DNA of 64,000 nt from JACVRN01 sp036389255 (GCA_036389255.1 DASVQI010000019.1:124001-188000); one strand, 5' to 3'. Positions 24,118 through 33,839 are shown, numbered from the stretch's first letter. Made by a program: numbers and translations. Notes: generated by a model not told the origin, from the sequence alone.

Positions 24118-25317
24118 GTGAGCGCAAACGAAAGAGACCTGATTGTGGGCGGCCAAGCCGTCATTGAGGGCGTCATGATGCGAACTCCCAGCGCCTACGC
24201 CATAGCCGTCCGGCGTGCCGATGGGTCTATTACACGCATGTCGGCCAGTCTTCCTAAATGGAGCGACAAGTATCCTTTCCTGAAGATGCCGGTGCTGCGC
24301 GGCGCTGCTGTGCTGGTGCAGTCAATGGGTCTTGGCATCAAGGCGCTGAACTTCTCAGCCAACGAAGCCTTTGCCGACGCCGAAGAGGCTGAAGCCAAAG
24401 AGGTAGAAGTGGCGCTTAAGCCAGCCGTCATAGAGGGCGAGGGAGATTTTGCGGGCATCACGGGCGCAGTGCCGGGGCTGATTCCCATCCCCACGCAGCA
24501 GCGTTCCAGAGACGAGATGAAGAAGGGCACGACGGCCGCAGCCGCAAGCTCCATAGCCTTCGCGCTCGTCTTCAACGTGCTGCTCTTCATAGTCGCGCCG
24601 CTCCTTCTGACCAACGCCATCTTTATAGGGGCCGGTTGGGCCGCAGGGCCGCCTGCGGCTACCGCCACGACCGCGCCGGGGGCTGAGGCTAACAGCGCCG
24701 CTTCTCCCGCCACGGCTCCTGTGCCCGCAGCTCAAGCGCCGTGGTATTCGCGCGCTTGGTCTGGAGTTCGCACCTACTTGCATCCGGTGCGCCCGTCCGT
24801 CGCTTTCAACCTGGTAGACGGAATGATTCGTATGGCCTTCTTTCTCATAATGATTTTCAGCTTCTCTCTGCTGAAGGACATACGCCGCGTCTTTGAGTAT
24901 CACGGCGCGGAGCACAAGACCGTGTTCACGTGGGAAGCGGGTTTGCCGTTGACGGTTGAGAATGCGCGCCCGCAGCCGCGCCAGCACCCGCGCTGCGGCA
25001 CAAGCTTTCTGATGGTGGTGATGCTGGTTTCGATTGTTCTCTTCTCCATCATCAAATTCGACTCGCTCGTCTACAACCTGCTCGTGCGCATCGCTCTGGT
25101 GCCCGTCGTGGCCGGAATCTCTTACGAGATAATTCGCCTGTCGGCTAAGAAAGAGGGCAGCTTTATCTTCAAGCTGATTACGCTGCCGGGCGTGTGGCTA
25201 CAGAACATCACCACGAAAGAGCCGGACGACGAGCAACTGGAAGTCGCCATAGAAGCCCTCAAGGAATCGCTCAAGCTGGAGCCGCAAGCCGAGCCGGAGG
25301 CCGCGCCGCTCGCCTGA
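24118..25317 (+). CDS. DUF1385 (YqhQ-like) membrane protein
   Basis: The protein has 399 residues, starting from a GTG after an AAGGAAAAAGAG purine run. Family features are VGGQAVIEGVMMRTPSAYAIA at the start, then membrane segments (about residues 145-175, 240-260, 305-345) and the conserved FEYHGAEHKTVFTWE and HPRCGTSFLM. This family often precedes prfA, as here (9-bp gap). Its molecular role is unknown. An Ala/Pro/Thr-rich insert of about 30 residues follows the second hydrophobic segment. The 211-bp leader to rpmE holds two copies of CAGGCCACGGGG (23911 and 24063). Confidence 0.85.
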   Translation: MSANERDLIVGGQAVIEGVMMRTPSAYAIAVRRADGSITRMSASLPKWSDKYPFLKMPVLRGAAVLVQSMGLGIKALNFSANEAFADAEEAEAKEVEVALKPAVIEGEGDFAGITGAVPGLIPIPTQQRSRDEMKKGTTAAAASSIAFALVFNVLLFIVAPLLLTNAIFIGAGWAAGPPAATATTAPGAEANSAASPATAPVPAAQAPWYSRAWSGVRTYLHPVRPSVAFNLVDGMIRMAFFLIMIFSFSLLKDIRRVFEYHGAEHKTVFTWEAGLPLTVENARPQPRQHPRCGTSFLMVVMLVSIVLFSIIKFDSLVYNLLVRIALVPVVAGISYEIIRLSAKKEGSFIFKLITLPGVWLQNITTKEPDDEQLEVAIEALKESLKLEPQAEPEAAPLA

Positions 25318-25326
25318 TAAATTGTT

Positions 25327-26403
25327 ATGCTGGAAAAACTGGAACAGATTGAATCGCGCTATGAAGAGTTGACGGCCGAGCTTTCCTCGCCCGAGCTTCT
25401 CTCAGACCAGACGGCTTACACCAAGGCCGCCAAGCAGCACCGCTCTCTGGGCGAAGTCGTGGCCAAGTACCGCGAGTGGAAATCCCTCAAGGAAGAGCTT
25501 GCGGGCGCGCGAGAGCTGATTTTAAGCGCTGACGACGAGGAGATGCGGGAATTAGCGCGCGTGGAAATAGACACGCTCGCTGCGCGGATTGAAGAGAACG
25601 AGCAACAGTTGCGACTGCTGCTGATTCCCACAGACCCGAACGACGAGAAGAACGTCATACTTGAGATTCGCGCTGGCACGGGCGGCGACGAGGCCACGCT
25701 CTTCGCGGCCGAGATGCTCAGGATGTACGCGCGCTACGCAGAGCGACAGGGCTGGCGCATGGATGTCATGGACGCCTCGGAATCCGGCATCGGCGGCATC
25801 AAGGAGGCCGTGGCGCTCATCGAGGGCAACAAGGTCTATTCCAAGCTGAAGCACGAATCGGGCGTGCATCGCGTGCAGCGCGTGCCGCAGACAGAAGCTA
25901 GCGGGCGCATACACACCTCCGCCATCACAGTCGCGGTGCTGCCCGAAGCCGAAGAGGTTGACGTTAAGATTGACCCGAAGGACTTACGTATAGACACCTT
26001 CTGCTCGTCGGGGCCGGGCGGCCAGTCTGTGAACACGACCTACTCCGCCGTGCGCCTGACGCACATCCCCACGGGCGTAGTCGTCTCCATGCAGGACGAA
26101 AAATCGCAGATTAAGAACCGCGAGAAAGCGATGCGTGTCTTACGCGCACGACTTCAGGAGTTGGAAGAGCAGAAGCAGCACGAGGCGCAGGCGTCCGAGC
26201 GCCGCTCGATGGTCGGCTCAGGCGACCGCTCCGAAAAGATTCGCACCTACAACTTCAAAGAGAACCGCGTCTCAGACCACCGCATAGGTCTGACGATTCA
26301 CCAACTGGACTTGGTCATGGAAGGCGCGCTCGACGAAATAATAGAAGCGCTCACCACACATTATCAGGCCGAAAAGCTCAAGAACGAAACGGTCGCGGCA
26401 TAA
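25327..26403 (+). CDS. prfA: Peptide chain release factor 1
   Basis: This 358-residue class-I release factor reads UAA and UAG. The catalytic GGQ is in SSGPGGQSVNTTYS, and the codon-recognition region holds VPQTEASGRIHTSA, with the family-typical PxT replaced by PQT as in many RF1 sequences. The Q of GGQ is normally methylated by PrmC, which is not in this window. The gene follows the DUF1385 gene by 9 bp. Confidence 0.95.
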   Translation: MLEKLEQIESRYEELTAELSSPELLSDQTAYTKAAKQHRSLGEVVAKYREWKSLKEELAGARELILSADDEEMRELARVEIDTLAARIEENEQQLRLLLIPTDPNDEKNVILEIRAGTGGDEATLFAAEMLRMYARYAERQGWRMDVMDASESGIGGIKEAVALIEGNKVYSKLKHESGVHRVQRVPQTEASGRIHTSAITVAVLPEAEEVDVKIDPKDLRIDTFCSSGPGGQSVNTTYSAVRLTHIPTGVVVSMQDEKSQIKNREKAMRVLRARLQELEEQKQHEAQASERRSMVGSGDRSEKIRTYNFKENRVSDHRIGLTIHQLDLVMEGALDEIIEALTTHYQAEKLKNETVAA

Positions 26404-26405
26404 AA

Positions 26406-26481
26406 GCAGTGACAAGTGAAGAGTGATGAGTGAAAAGCCGTAAAAGGCTTCTTGCTCGTCACTCTTCACTTGTCACTCATC
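26406..26481. repeat. Intergenic hairpin built from AGTGACAAGTGA words
   Basis: Tandem variants of GTGA(C/A)(A/G) on the left arm face TCACTCTTCACTTGTCACTC on the right, with AAAGCC/GGCTT at the tip. It lies between prfA and the phosphatase gene and may act as a terminator or attenuator. Confidence 0.75.
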
Positions 26482-26488
26482 ATGCTTT

Positions 26489-27118
26489 ATGGATTCCACT
26501 CGCATCTTTCTTGTACGCCACGGGCAGAGTCAGGGGAACGCGGAGGGTCGCTTTGGCGGCCACACGGCCACGCCTTTGTCAGCGCGCGGGAGGCGGCAGG
26601 CCGAGGCGGCTGCGCGAGCGCTCGCCTCAGAGAAGATTACGGCCATCTATTCTTCAGACCTTCAACGCGCGACTCAGACAGCCGAGCCTCTGTCGCGCCT
26701 GACGGGGCTTGAGGTCAGGCGCACCACGGCCTTTCGTGAAAGAGGCGTGGGCGTGATAGAGGGGCTGACCTTCGAGGAGGCAGCCGAACAGCACCCGGAA
26801 CATTACGCAGCATTGATTCGCCGCGACTTCGAGCACGTAATTCTGGGCGGCGAAAGCTATAGACAGATGCTCGACCGCGCCTCCGAAAAACTTGACCACG
26901 CTATAGAACAGCACAGGGGCGGGCGCATCTGCGTCTTCTCTCACACGGGAACTATCTGCATCCTGACGCTGCACCTGATGGGAGCGCTAGACGCTCCAGA
27001 GCTTCGCCCCGTATGGGTCTCAACGGCCAACTGCGGCATCACGCGCATAGAGGTACGGACAGACGGCTTCGTGCGCGTCATGGCAGTCAATGATACGCGT
27101 CACCTTGCGGGCCTGTAG
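26489..27118 (+). CDS. Histidine phosphatase family protein
   Basis: This 209-residue cytoplasmic protein has the phosphoglycerate mutase-like catalytic motif LVRHGQSQGN at residues 8-17, with the phospho-accepting His. It also has ER in AFRERGVGVIEGL and the second His in VFSHTGTICIL. The family includes alpha-ribazole phosphatases, broad-specificity phosphatases and cofactor-dependent mutases. The substrate cannot be told from the sequence. It starts 8 bp after a repeat hairpin that separates it from prfA. Confidence 0.85.
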   Translation: MDSTRIFLVRHGQSQGNAEGRFGGHTATPLSARGRRQAEAAARALASEKITAIYSSDLQRATQTAEPLSRLTGLEVRRTTAFRERGVGVIEGLTFEEAAEQHPEHYAALIRRDFEHVILGGESYRQMLDRASEKLDHAIEQHRGGRICVFSHTGTICILTLHLMGALDAPELRPVWVSTANCGITRIEVRTDGFVRVMAVNDTRHLAGL

Positions 27119-27298
27119 TCGGCGGGCTCTGTTCCGATGTACAATACGCGCCTCCCCGACCGTCGCCTCGCTTTTTTTATAATGTTTTGGGCAAAGAGAC
27201 GGACGCCTTGCCGTCCAGCCCTCAACTGTCCCATTGCCGTGCTTCCGCCCGTAGAGTCCTGTTTGGCCGAAGCCGCCCTGATTTGCCGGAGACGATCT

Positions 27299-28582
27299 AT
27301 GAAAACCGAGTCTATAAACTTTCGCGCACCCGTGGGGGCCTTGATGGCGCTGCTGCTTCTGGCTCTCTTTGTCCCGCAGGCGCAAGCCCAGAACGACCGT
27401 GGCTTAGGCATTAAGCCGGGCGAAACCGTGCGTCAGTTGCCGAATAAAGCCAAACGCTTTGCCATTGTGATTGGCGTTGACCGTTACGACGACACGCAGA
27501 TAAGCACGCTGGGCGGCGCGGTTAATGACGCCAAGACGCTGGCGAACGCGCTCGTGCAGTACGCGGGCTTTCCCACCGACCAGGTGACGCTGTTGGCCTC
27601 AGACCAGCCGGTCGAAAGACAGCCGACGCGCGGCAACATCCTTCGCCGCCTCTCTAATCTTCAGGCTGTGATTCCGAAGGACGGGCTTCTGCTTCTGGCC
27701 TTCGCGGGCCACGGCGTAGAGCGCGGCGGTCAGGCTTTCCTGCTTCCTTCGGACGCGCAGGTATCGAACGACGTTGACCTGCTTGAGCAGACGGCCATCA
27801 ACGTCAAGCAGGTTAAGGAGAAGATTCAGAAGACTGGCGTGGGCCAAGTCTTGATGATTCTGGACGCCTGCCGCAACGACCCCGTCGGACGCGCCAACGC
27901 GGACAATCCACTGACACCGGCCTACACGCGCGGCTTCAACTTCGACGTGCGCAACCGGGAGGTCACGGCTTTCGCCACTCTTTACGCGACGGCTGTCGGC
28001 GCGCGTGCTTACGAATATAAGGAGCGCAAGCAGGGCTATTTCACATGGGAGCTGGTGGAGGCGCTCAAGGGCAAGGCGGCCAACGCGCGCGGCGAAGTGA
28101 CGCTCGCGGGCCTCGTCAAATACCTACAGGATAATGTGCCCAAGCGAGTGCTGCTGGATTTAGGCGCGGGTAAAGACCAGCGACCCTTCGCGGTCGTGGA
28201 AGGCTACAAGGCGGACGAGCTTGTGCTGGCGGTCGCCAACCCGAATGCCAACAACGCGCAGCCCGAGCCTGTGGTCATAGGAAACGGCGCGGGCAGCGAG
28301 CCGGGGCCGGAGCGCGGCAGCCTGCAAGGCACTACGTGGATACAGACGAAGGCCGAGGGCGATTACACTATAGAGTTCATGAAGGACGGCAAGCTGCGCT
28401 ACAAGCTTCCCACGGGCAAAGAGACAGGCGGCACTTGGAGGCAGACGGACAAGCTTGTCATCATAGTCATCAACGGCTATTCGACGCTCGAAGGAACCGT
28501 TGACGGCGACGTGATGAAGGGCGAAGGCACCAACATGGAAGGCACGAAGTGGAACTGGACTTGGACGCGTAAAACTCAGTGA
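27299..28582 (+). CDS. Exported caspase-like (metacaspase/orthocaspase) protein
   Basis: The start at MKTESINFRAP (27299) gives 427 residues with a signal peptide ending near AQAQ (residue 30). The C14 caspase p20 fold begins at KRFAIVIGVDRYDD. The catalytic dyad is visible: His in LAFAGHGVERGG and Cys in MILDACRNDPVG. A C-terminal domain of about 85 residues (GTTWIQTK to TWTRK) looks like a small beta-barrel that may bind ligand or target the protein. Export to the periplasm or beyond is unusual for a cell-death-type protease but known in bacterial metacaspases. A terminator hairpin follows. Confidence 0.85.
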   Translation: MKTESINFRAPVGALMALLLLALFVPQAQAQNDRGLGIKPGETVRQLPNKAKRFAIVIGVDRYDDTQISTLGGAVNDAKTLANALVQYAGFPTDQVTLLASDQPVERQPTRGNILRRLSNLQAVIPKDGLLLLAFAGHGVERGGQAFLLPSDAQVSNDVDLLEQTAINVKQVKEKIQKTGVGQVLMILDACRNDPVGRANADNPLTPAYTRGFNFDVRNREVTAFATLYATAVGARAYEYKERKQGYFTWELVEALKGKAANARGEVTLAGLVKYLQDNVPKRVLLDLGAGKDQRPFAVVEGYKADELVLAVANPNANNAQPEPVVIGNGAGSEPGPERGSLQGTTWIQTKAEGDYTIEFMKDGKLRYKLPTGKETGGTWRQTDKLVIIVINGYSTLEGTVDGDVMKGEGTNMEGTKWNWTWTRKTQ

Positions 28583-28595
28583 CGAGTGACAAGCG

Positions 28596-28635
28596 ATAAG
28601 AAAGGCCGCCTTATAGTCAGGACGGCCTTTCTTAT
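28596..28635. terminator. Bidirectional terminator between the caspase gene and nuoB
   Basis: Perfect 13-bp arms ATAAGAAAGGCCG/CGGCCTTTCTTAT with a 14-nt loop, with A/T-rich stem bases on both sides. It separates convergent transcripts and is flanked by AGTGACGAGTGACAAG words like those at 26406. Confidence 0.75.
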
Positions 28636-28656
28636 TACCTGTAACTTGTTGTTGCT

Positions 28657-29298
28657 TTATTTCGTGACCGCCGTGACGACGCCTTCGGCTTCTTTGTCGA
28701 GCGGTGAAAGCTCCGCCAAATCTTCCGGCTCTTCCAGCTCGCGTTGTCGGCGGACTGTGCCGTCTGATTCAAAGATGTAGGCCGAAGGATGCTCGCGCAT
28801 GATTATGTCCTGCAATCTCATGAGCCCGTAGAGCAGCGCTTCCGGGCGCGGCGGGCAACCGGGAATGTAAACATCCACGGGGATGATGCGGTCAACGCCC
28901 TGCATGGTCGAGTAGGAATCGAACGGCCCGCCAGTGGAAGCACAAGCGCCCATGGCAATCGTCCACTTGGGCTCAGGCATCTGGTCGTAGACGCGCCTGA
29001 CCACAGGCCCCATCTTCAGCGTCACCGTTCCCGCGACTATTATCAGGTCGCTCTGTCGCGGGCTCGGACGAAAGACGCCCGCCCCGAAACGGTCAATGTC
29101 GAAGCGTCCCGCGCCCGTAGCAATCATCTCTATGGCGCAGCAGGCGAGCCCGAACGTCATGGGCCAGAGCGCGGACTTTCGCGCCCAGTTCACGACCGGC
29201 GCGGCCACGTCCATAGTCTTAGCGCCGACCGTGCGCCGCACGCTGTTGATAATCGAATCAACAGTCGTCAGAACAAATCCTTCTTTATGCTCTGCCAT
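28657..29298 (-). CDS. nuoB: NADH-quinone oxidoreductase subunit B
   Basis: This 213-residue protein carries the terminal N2 [4Fe-4S] cluster. The ligands are visible in TFGLACCAIEM, AMGACASTGG and YIPGCPPRPEALLYG. The C-terminal tail is acidic and slightly extended. It is separated from nuoC by about 8.5 kb containing element 2 and five rightward genes. It follows nuoA by 12 bp. Confidence 0.96.
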   Translation of the reverse strand: MAEHKEGFVLTTVDSIINSVRRTVGAKTMDVAAPVVNWARKSALWPMTFGLACCAIEMIATGAGRFDIDRFGAGVFRPSPRQSDLIIVAGTVTLKMGPVVRRVYDQMPEPKWTIAMGACASTGGPFDSYSTMQGVDRIIPVDVYIPGCPPRPEALLYGLMRLQDIIMREHPSAYIFESDGTVRRQRELEEPEDLAELSPLDKEAEGVVTAVTK

Positions 29299-29310
29299 AA
29301 GAAACAGCTC

Positions 29311-29748
29311 TCATGCCCACTCAAGCGCGCCTTTGCGCCAAGCGTAGTAGTAACCGACTATGAGTATGCCTATGAAGACGAACATCTCCAGCATGGCGAA
29401 TTTGGTAAAAGAGAAATCGTCGCCCATGAAGATAATCGCCCACGGAAGCAGGAAGATTGTCTCCACGTCGAATATCAGGAAGAGCATGGCGACGATGTAG
29501 TATCGCACGGTGAACCGGTCGTGCGCCTCCGTCTGCGGGTCTATGCCGCACTCGTAGGGGCGGCCCTTGGCTTTGCCGTAGATGCTCGGCCTCAGAAAAC
29601 GGCCCAGCACAATCGGAAGCACCGGAAAGATTATGGCAAAGACCAGAAAGACCATGATGGGCCAGTAGGCCGTCACGGGGCTTCCCACAGTCCCGCCACC
29701 CGTCTGCATCCTCTCCACACCTTGCTGTAGAATCAGGCTCAGCATCAT
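29311..29748 (-). CDS. nuoA: NADH-quinone oxidoreductase subunit A
   Basis: This 145-residue protein has three transmembrane helices and the conserved RPYECGIDPQTEAHDRFTVRYY loop and FLIFDVETIFLLPWA helix. It is the first gene of the nuoAB pair. The 156-bp upstream gap to mogA presumably holds the promoter; no strong hexamers stand out there. Confidence 0.96.
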   Translation of the reverse strand: MMLSLILQQGVERMQTGGGTVGSPVTAYWPIMVFLVFAIIFPVLPIVLGRFLRPSIYGKAKGRPYECGIDPQTEAHDRFTVRYYIVAMLFLIFDVETIFLLPWAIIFMGDDFSFTKFAMLEMFVFIGILIVGYYYAWRKGALEWA

Positions 29749-29904
29749 TTTTAAGAGGGACAGGAGAGTTTAAGCCCGAGCTTCTTCTCCTGCTAGTGTC
29801 TTTCACCGGATTCAATATCGCTCTTTCAAAGTCGGAGTCTATAGATTCGTTTCCCCTGTTGTCAAACAAATCTTTTTCCGGGCGCGCGGGCGAGCGCGTG
29901 CGGC

Positions 29905-30396
29905 TTACTCGTCATGCTCCGTCCTGCCTTCTAGCAGCGCTATCACATGAGGCAGCACCGGCTTGATGACAGCGAAGCTTTCGCGCACGGCCTTTGGCGA
30001 GCCGGGCAGGTTGATGATGAGTGTGCCGCTTCGTGTGCCGCAGACGCCGCGCGAAATCATGGCCATGGGCGTATTTTTACGAGTCTCCACGCGCATGGCC
30101 TCCGAGAGTCCGGGCGCTTCTCTCTCTATGACTGCGCGCGTGGCTTCAGGCGTATTATCGCGTGGGCCGAAGCCTGTCCCGCCCGTTGTCATAATCAGAT
30201 TAACTTCGGGGCGGTCTGCCAACGAGCGCAGCTTTTCCGAGAGCGGCTCAAGGTCGTCAGGCAGTATCTCTTTAGCTACAACTTCCGCGCCCAGCTCTTC
30301 CAGCAACTCCAGAAGCGCCGCGCCCGAACGGTCTTCTCGCAACCCGTGAGCGCACCCGTCGCTGACCGTTATCACAACCGCGCGAATCATCAACAT
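29905..30396 (-). CDS. mogA: Molybdopterin adenylyltransferase / MoaB-like protein
   Basis: This 163-residue protein is of the MogA/MoaB family, which adenylates molybdopterin before metal insertion. The signature TTGGTGFGPRDNTPEATRAV and the C-terminal IINLPGSPKAVRESF are both present. Whether it is MogA-type (enzyme) or MoaB-type cannot be settled from sequence alone. It is on the same strand as carB, 34 bp apart. A second cofactor gene, mobA, lies at 54197. Confidence 0.85.
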   Translation of the reverse strand: MLMIRAVVITVSDGCAHGLREDRSGAALLELLEELGAEVVAKEILPDDLEPLSEKLRSLADRPEVNLIMTTGGTGFGPRDNTPEATRAVIEREAPGLSEAMRVETRKNTPMAMISRGVCGTRSGTLIINLPGSPKAVRESFAVIKPVLPHVIALLEGRTEHDE

Positions 30397-30430
30397 AACT
30401 CAGAATTCAGAGTCCTGACTGCGGTCTACT

Positions 30431-33400
30431 TCATTTCGCCGTCTGGCTGACCGCGTGCAACTCCTGAAGCGCCTGAACTCGAATCTCGGTCGAGGCCGAG
30501 CGAAAGGTGATGGCTTCTATGAGAGCCTGCGCGCCCGTCATGGTAGTGACGCAGGGCACGCCGTATTGGAGCGCGGCGCGGCGTATGGCCTGTTCGTCGT
30601 AGTGCGAGACGCGGCCCAGAGGAGTGTTGATGACGAGCGCTATGTCGCCGCTCTTGATGAAGTCCACCACGTTGGGGCGTCCCTCGTTGACCTTGAAGAC
30701 CGTCTCGACCAGTAGGCCGACTTCACGCAAACGCTCTGCTGTCCCGAAGCTTGCCGACAGATTGAAGCCCAGACGCTGTAGACGACGCGCCAGCAGAACC
30801 GCCTGTCCCTTGTCAGCGTCGTTGACGCTGATAAAGGCTGTGCCCGTTTGCGGCAAAGTCAGCCCAGCGCCGAGCATGGCCTTGGCGTAGGCTTCACCGA
30901 ACGTCTCGCCTTCTCCCATGACTTCGCCCGTGGAGTGCATCTCAGGCCCCAGCACGGGGTCAACGCCAGCGAATTTGACGAAGGGGAAGACGGGCGACTT
31001 TATGTAGTAGCGGTTGCCTGCGATGCGGCTCGCCGTCAGGTCTTCCGGCAGGTGAAAGCCTGAGAGAGGCTGACCGGCCATCACGAGCGCGGCTACGCGC
31101 GCGAGCGGCACGCCCGTAGCCTTTGAGACAAACGGCACTGTCCGAGAGGCGCGCGGGTTTACCTCAAGCACATAAACGCGGTCGTCCTTAATCGCGTACT
31201 GTATGTTCATGAGGCCGCGCACGTTCAGGGCTCGCGCAAGCTCGCGCGTGTAATGGCGCATCGTCTCAAGATGCTCCGGCTGGATACGAACGGGCGGCAG
31301 CACGCAGGAAGAGTCGCCGGAATGAATGCCAGCCTCTTCTATGTGCTCCTGTAGCCCCGCCACTATGCAGGCCGTTTCGTCCGCCAGCGCGTCCACGTCA
31401 AACTCGGCCGCGCGCTCAAGGAACTTATCAATCAGGATGGGTCGCTCCGGCGAAGCGTCCACAGCCGTTCGCATGTAATCGTCGAGCGTCGCCTCGTCAT
31501 AGACGATAGCCATAGCTCGCCCGCCCAGCACGTAAGAGGGACGAACCAGCACAGGGTAACCTATGCGCTCGGCAATCTCGCGCGCCTCTTCAAACGAAGT
31601 GGCCGTGCCGTTTTCCGGCTGAGGGATGCCAAGCTCGTCTAGGAGCGCGCCGAATCGCTTGCGGTCTTCCGCCAAATCAATCGAATCCGGCGAGGTGCCT
31701 ATGATTGGGACGCCCGCGTCCGAAAGACGCATGGCAAGATTGAGAGGCGTCTGGCCTCCGAACTGAACAATGACGCCTTCGGGCTGCTCGACGTCTATGA
31801 TGTTCATCACGTCTTCAAACGTCAGAGGCTCGAAGTAGAGGCGGTCTGAGGTGTCGTAGTCCGTAGAGACCGTCTCAGGGTTGCAGTTGACCATGACAGT
31901 CTCAAAGCCTGCTTCGCGCAGGGCAAAGCTTGCGTGACAGCAGCAGTAATCGAACTCTATCCCCTGCCCTATGCGATTCGGCCCGGAGCCCAGAATCATA
32001 ATCTTGCGGCGGTCGGAAGGCTCGGACTCGTCCTCTTCCTCATAGGTGGAGTAGAGGTAAGGCGTGTAGGACTCGAACTCAGCGCCGCAGGTGTCAACGC
32101 GCTTGTAGACGGGCGTGATGCCGAGCTGCTTGCGATAGCTCCTGACCTCATCTTCGGTGCTTCCGGTAAGATAGGCTATGCGGCGGTCTGAAAGAGCGGC
32201 CTCCTTGGCTGCGCGTATGACTTCCGATGGCACGTCTTCCAGCTTTCTATCAACAATCCTGTCCTGAATCCGCATCACTTCCTTTAGCTGTTCAAGGAAC
32301 CAAGGGTCTATGCGCGTCAGTCTCTGGACTTCGGAAATAGACCAGCCGTGTTGCAGGGCGTAGGTGATATAGGAGAAGCGCTGCGAGTTGGGGCGGGCGA
32401 GTTTTCGCTGCAACTCTCCGTCGGAGATGCCGCGAAGCCTGAGGGGCTTGACCGCTTCCAGAGAGCGCAAGCCCTTAAAGAGCGCTTCCTTGAAGGTGCG
32501 GCCAATCGCCATCACTTCGCCCACGGACTTCATCTGCGTGCCAAGGATGTCCTCTGCGTCACGGAATTTCTCAAAGTTCCATTTGGGAATCTTCGCCACC
32601 ACGTAATCAATCGTCGGCTCGAAGCTGGCGGGCGTCTTCTGCGTGATGTCGTTCGGAATCTCGTCAAGCGTGTAGCCGACCGCGAGCTTCGCGGCAATCT
32701 TCGCAATCGGAAAGCCTGTGGCCTTAGACGCCAGAGCGGACGAGCGCGAGACGCGCGGGTTCATCTCTATGATGCGTACGTCGCCGTTCTCAGGGTTGAC
32801 GGCGAACTGTATGTTGGAGCCGCCCGTCTCAACGCCCACCTTGCGAATGATTTTTATAGCCATGTCACGCAAGATTTGATATTCGACATCCGAAAGCGTC
32901 TGAGCGGGCGCGACCGTGATGGAGTCGCCCGTGTGAACTCCCATGGGGTCGAAGTTCTCTATAGAGCAGATGATGACCACGTTGTCCGCGAGGTCGCGCA
33001 TCACCTCAAGCTCATACTCTTTCCAGCCCAGTATTGATTCTTCAATCAGGACTTCGTGGATGGGCGAAGCTGCCAGCCCCGCGCGGACAATCTCTTCATA
33101 CTCTTCCGGGTTGAAGGCGACGCCGCCGCCCGTGCCGCCCAAGGTGAAGCTCGGTCGAATGATTGACGGGTAGCCCGTCTCCTTAACAATTTCTTCGGCT
33201 TCGTCCCATGAGCGCGCAAAGCCTCCGCGAGGCATGGGCAGACCCTCTTCATCCATAGCGGCTTTGAAGAGCCTGCGGTCTTCCGCCACCTTCACGGCCT
33301 CTCGCTTCGCGCCTATCATCTCGACGCCGAACTCTTCCAGCACGCCCGCGTCCGCGAGCGCGACGGCCAGATTAAGCGCAGTCTGTCCGCCCACGGTCGG

Positions 33401-33661
33401 CAGCAGAGCATGGGGGCGCTCGCGCTTAATTATCGCCGTCACGGATTCGACCGTGAGTGGCTCTATGTAAGTGCGGTCTGCCATCTCCGGGTCGGTCATG
33501 ATGGTCGCCGGGTTGGAATTAACCAGCGCCACCTCGTAGCCCTCCTGCCGGAGCGCGCGGCAAGCCTGCGTGCCCGAGTAATCGAACTCAGCCGCCTGAC
33601 CTATGACAATCGGCCCTGAGCCTATGATTAAGATTCTCTTTATGTCTGTGCGTTTGGGCAT
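30431..33661 (-). CDS. carB: Carbamoyl phosphate synthase large subunit
   Basis: This 1,076-residue protein makes carbamoyl phosphate for pyrimidine and arginine synthesis. It has two homologous ATP-grasp halves (KRILIIGSGPIVIGQAAEFD at residue 8 and RRKIMILGSGPNRIGQGIEF around 550), each with an RPSFTLGG or RPSYVLGG substrate loop, and an MGS-like allosteric C-terminus (about 930-1076). The length is normal. No carA is adjacent. Confidence 0.97.
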   Translation of the reverse strand: MPKRTDIKRILIIGSGPIVIGQAAEFDYSGTQACRALRQEGYEVALVNSNPATIMTDPEMADRTYIEPLTVESVTAIIKRERPHALLPTVGGQTALNLAVALADAGVLEEFGVEMIGAKREAVKVAEDRRLFKAAMDEEGLPMPRGGFARSWDEAEEIVKETGYPSIIRPSFTLGGTGGGVAFNPEEYEEIVRAGLAASPIHEVLIEESILGWKEYELEVMRDLADNVVIICSIENFDPMGVHTGDSITVAPAQTLSDVEYQILRDMAIKIIRKVGVETGGSNIQFAVNPENGDVRIIEMNPRVSRSSALASKATGFPIAKIAAKLAVGYTLDEIPNDITQKTPASFEPTIDYVVAKIPKWNFEKFRDAEDILGTQMKSVGEVMAIGRTFKEALFKGLRSLEAVKPLRLRGISDGELQRKLARPNSQRFSYITYALQHGWSISEVQRLTRIDPWFLEQLKEVMRIQDRIVDRKLEDVPSEVIRAAKEAALSDRRIAYLTGSTEDEVRSYRKQLGITPVYKRVDTCGAEFESYTPYLYSTYEEEDESEPSDRRKIMILGSGPNRIGQGIEFDYCCCHASFALREAGFETVMVNCNPETVSTDYDTSDRLYFEPLTFEDVMNIIDVEQPEGVIVQFGGQTPLNLAMRLSDAGVPIIGTSPDSIDLAEDRKRFGALLDELGIPQPENGTATSFEEAREIAERIGYPVLVRPSYVLGGRAMAIVYDEATLDDYMRTAVDASPERPILIDKFLERAAEFDVDALADETACIVAGLQEHIEEAGIHSGDSSCVLPPVRIQPEHLETMRHYTRELARALNVRGLMNIQYAIKDDRVYVLEVNPRASRTVPFVSKATGVPLARVAALVMAGQPLSGFHLPEDLTASRIAGNRYYIKSPVFPFVKFAGVDPVLGPEMHSTGEVMGEGETFGEAYAKAMLGAGLTLPQTGTAFISVNDADKGQAVLLARRLQRLGFNLSASFGTAERLREVGLLVETVFKVNEGRPNVVDFIKSGDIALVINTPLGRVSHYDEQAIRRAALQYGVPCVTTMTGAQALIEAITFRSASTEIRVQALQELHAVSQTAK

Positions 33662-33839
33662 ATTTGCGCCGTTAGATAATGAGAAAAGAGCTATTCATCA
33701 AAATGGATTCATGGCATTATACACAAGCCCTCGCTCCTGTACGAATCGGCTTACAAAGGGAGTCGCCGCGCGAAAGCTATACCGTAATACATGGCCACCG
33801 GAAATCATTCTGCGACACTTTAACCACTGGAGACAAACG

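Noticed and set aside
28789..29730. 313-codon plus-strand ORF opposite nuoA and nuoB
   Set aside because: Antisense to well-conserved nuo genes; residue composition typical of shadow frames.
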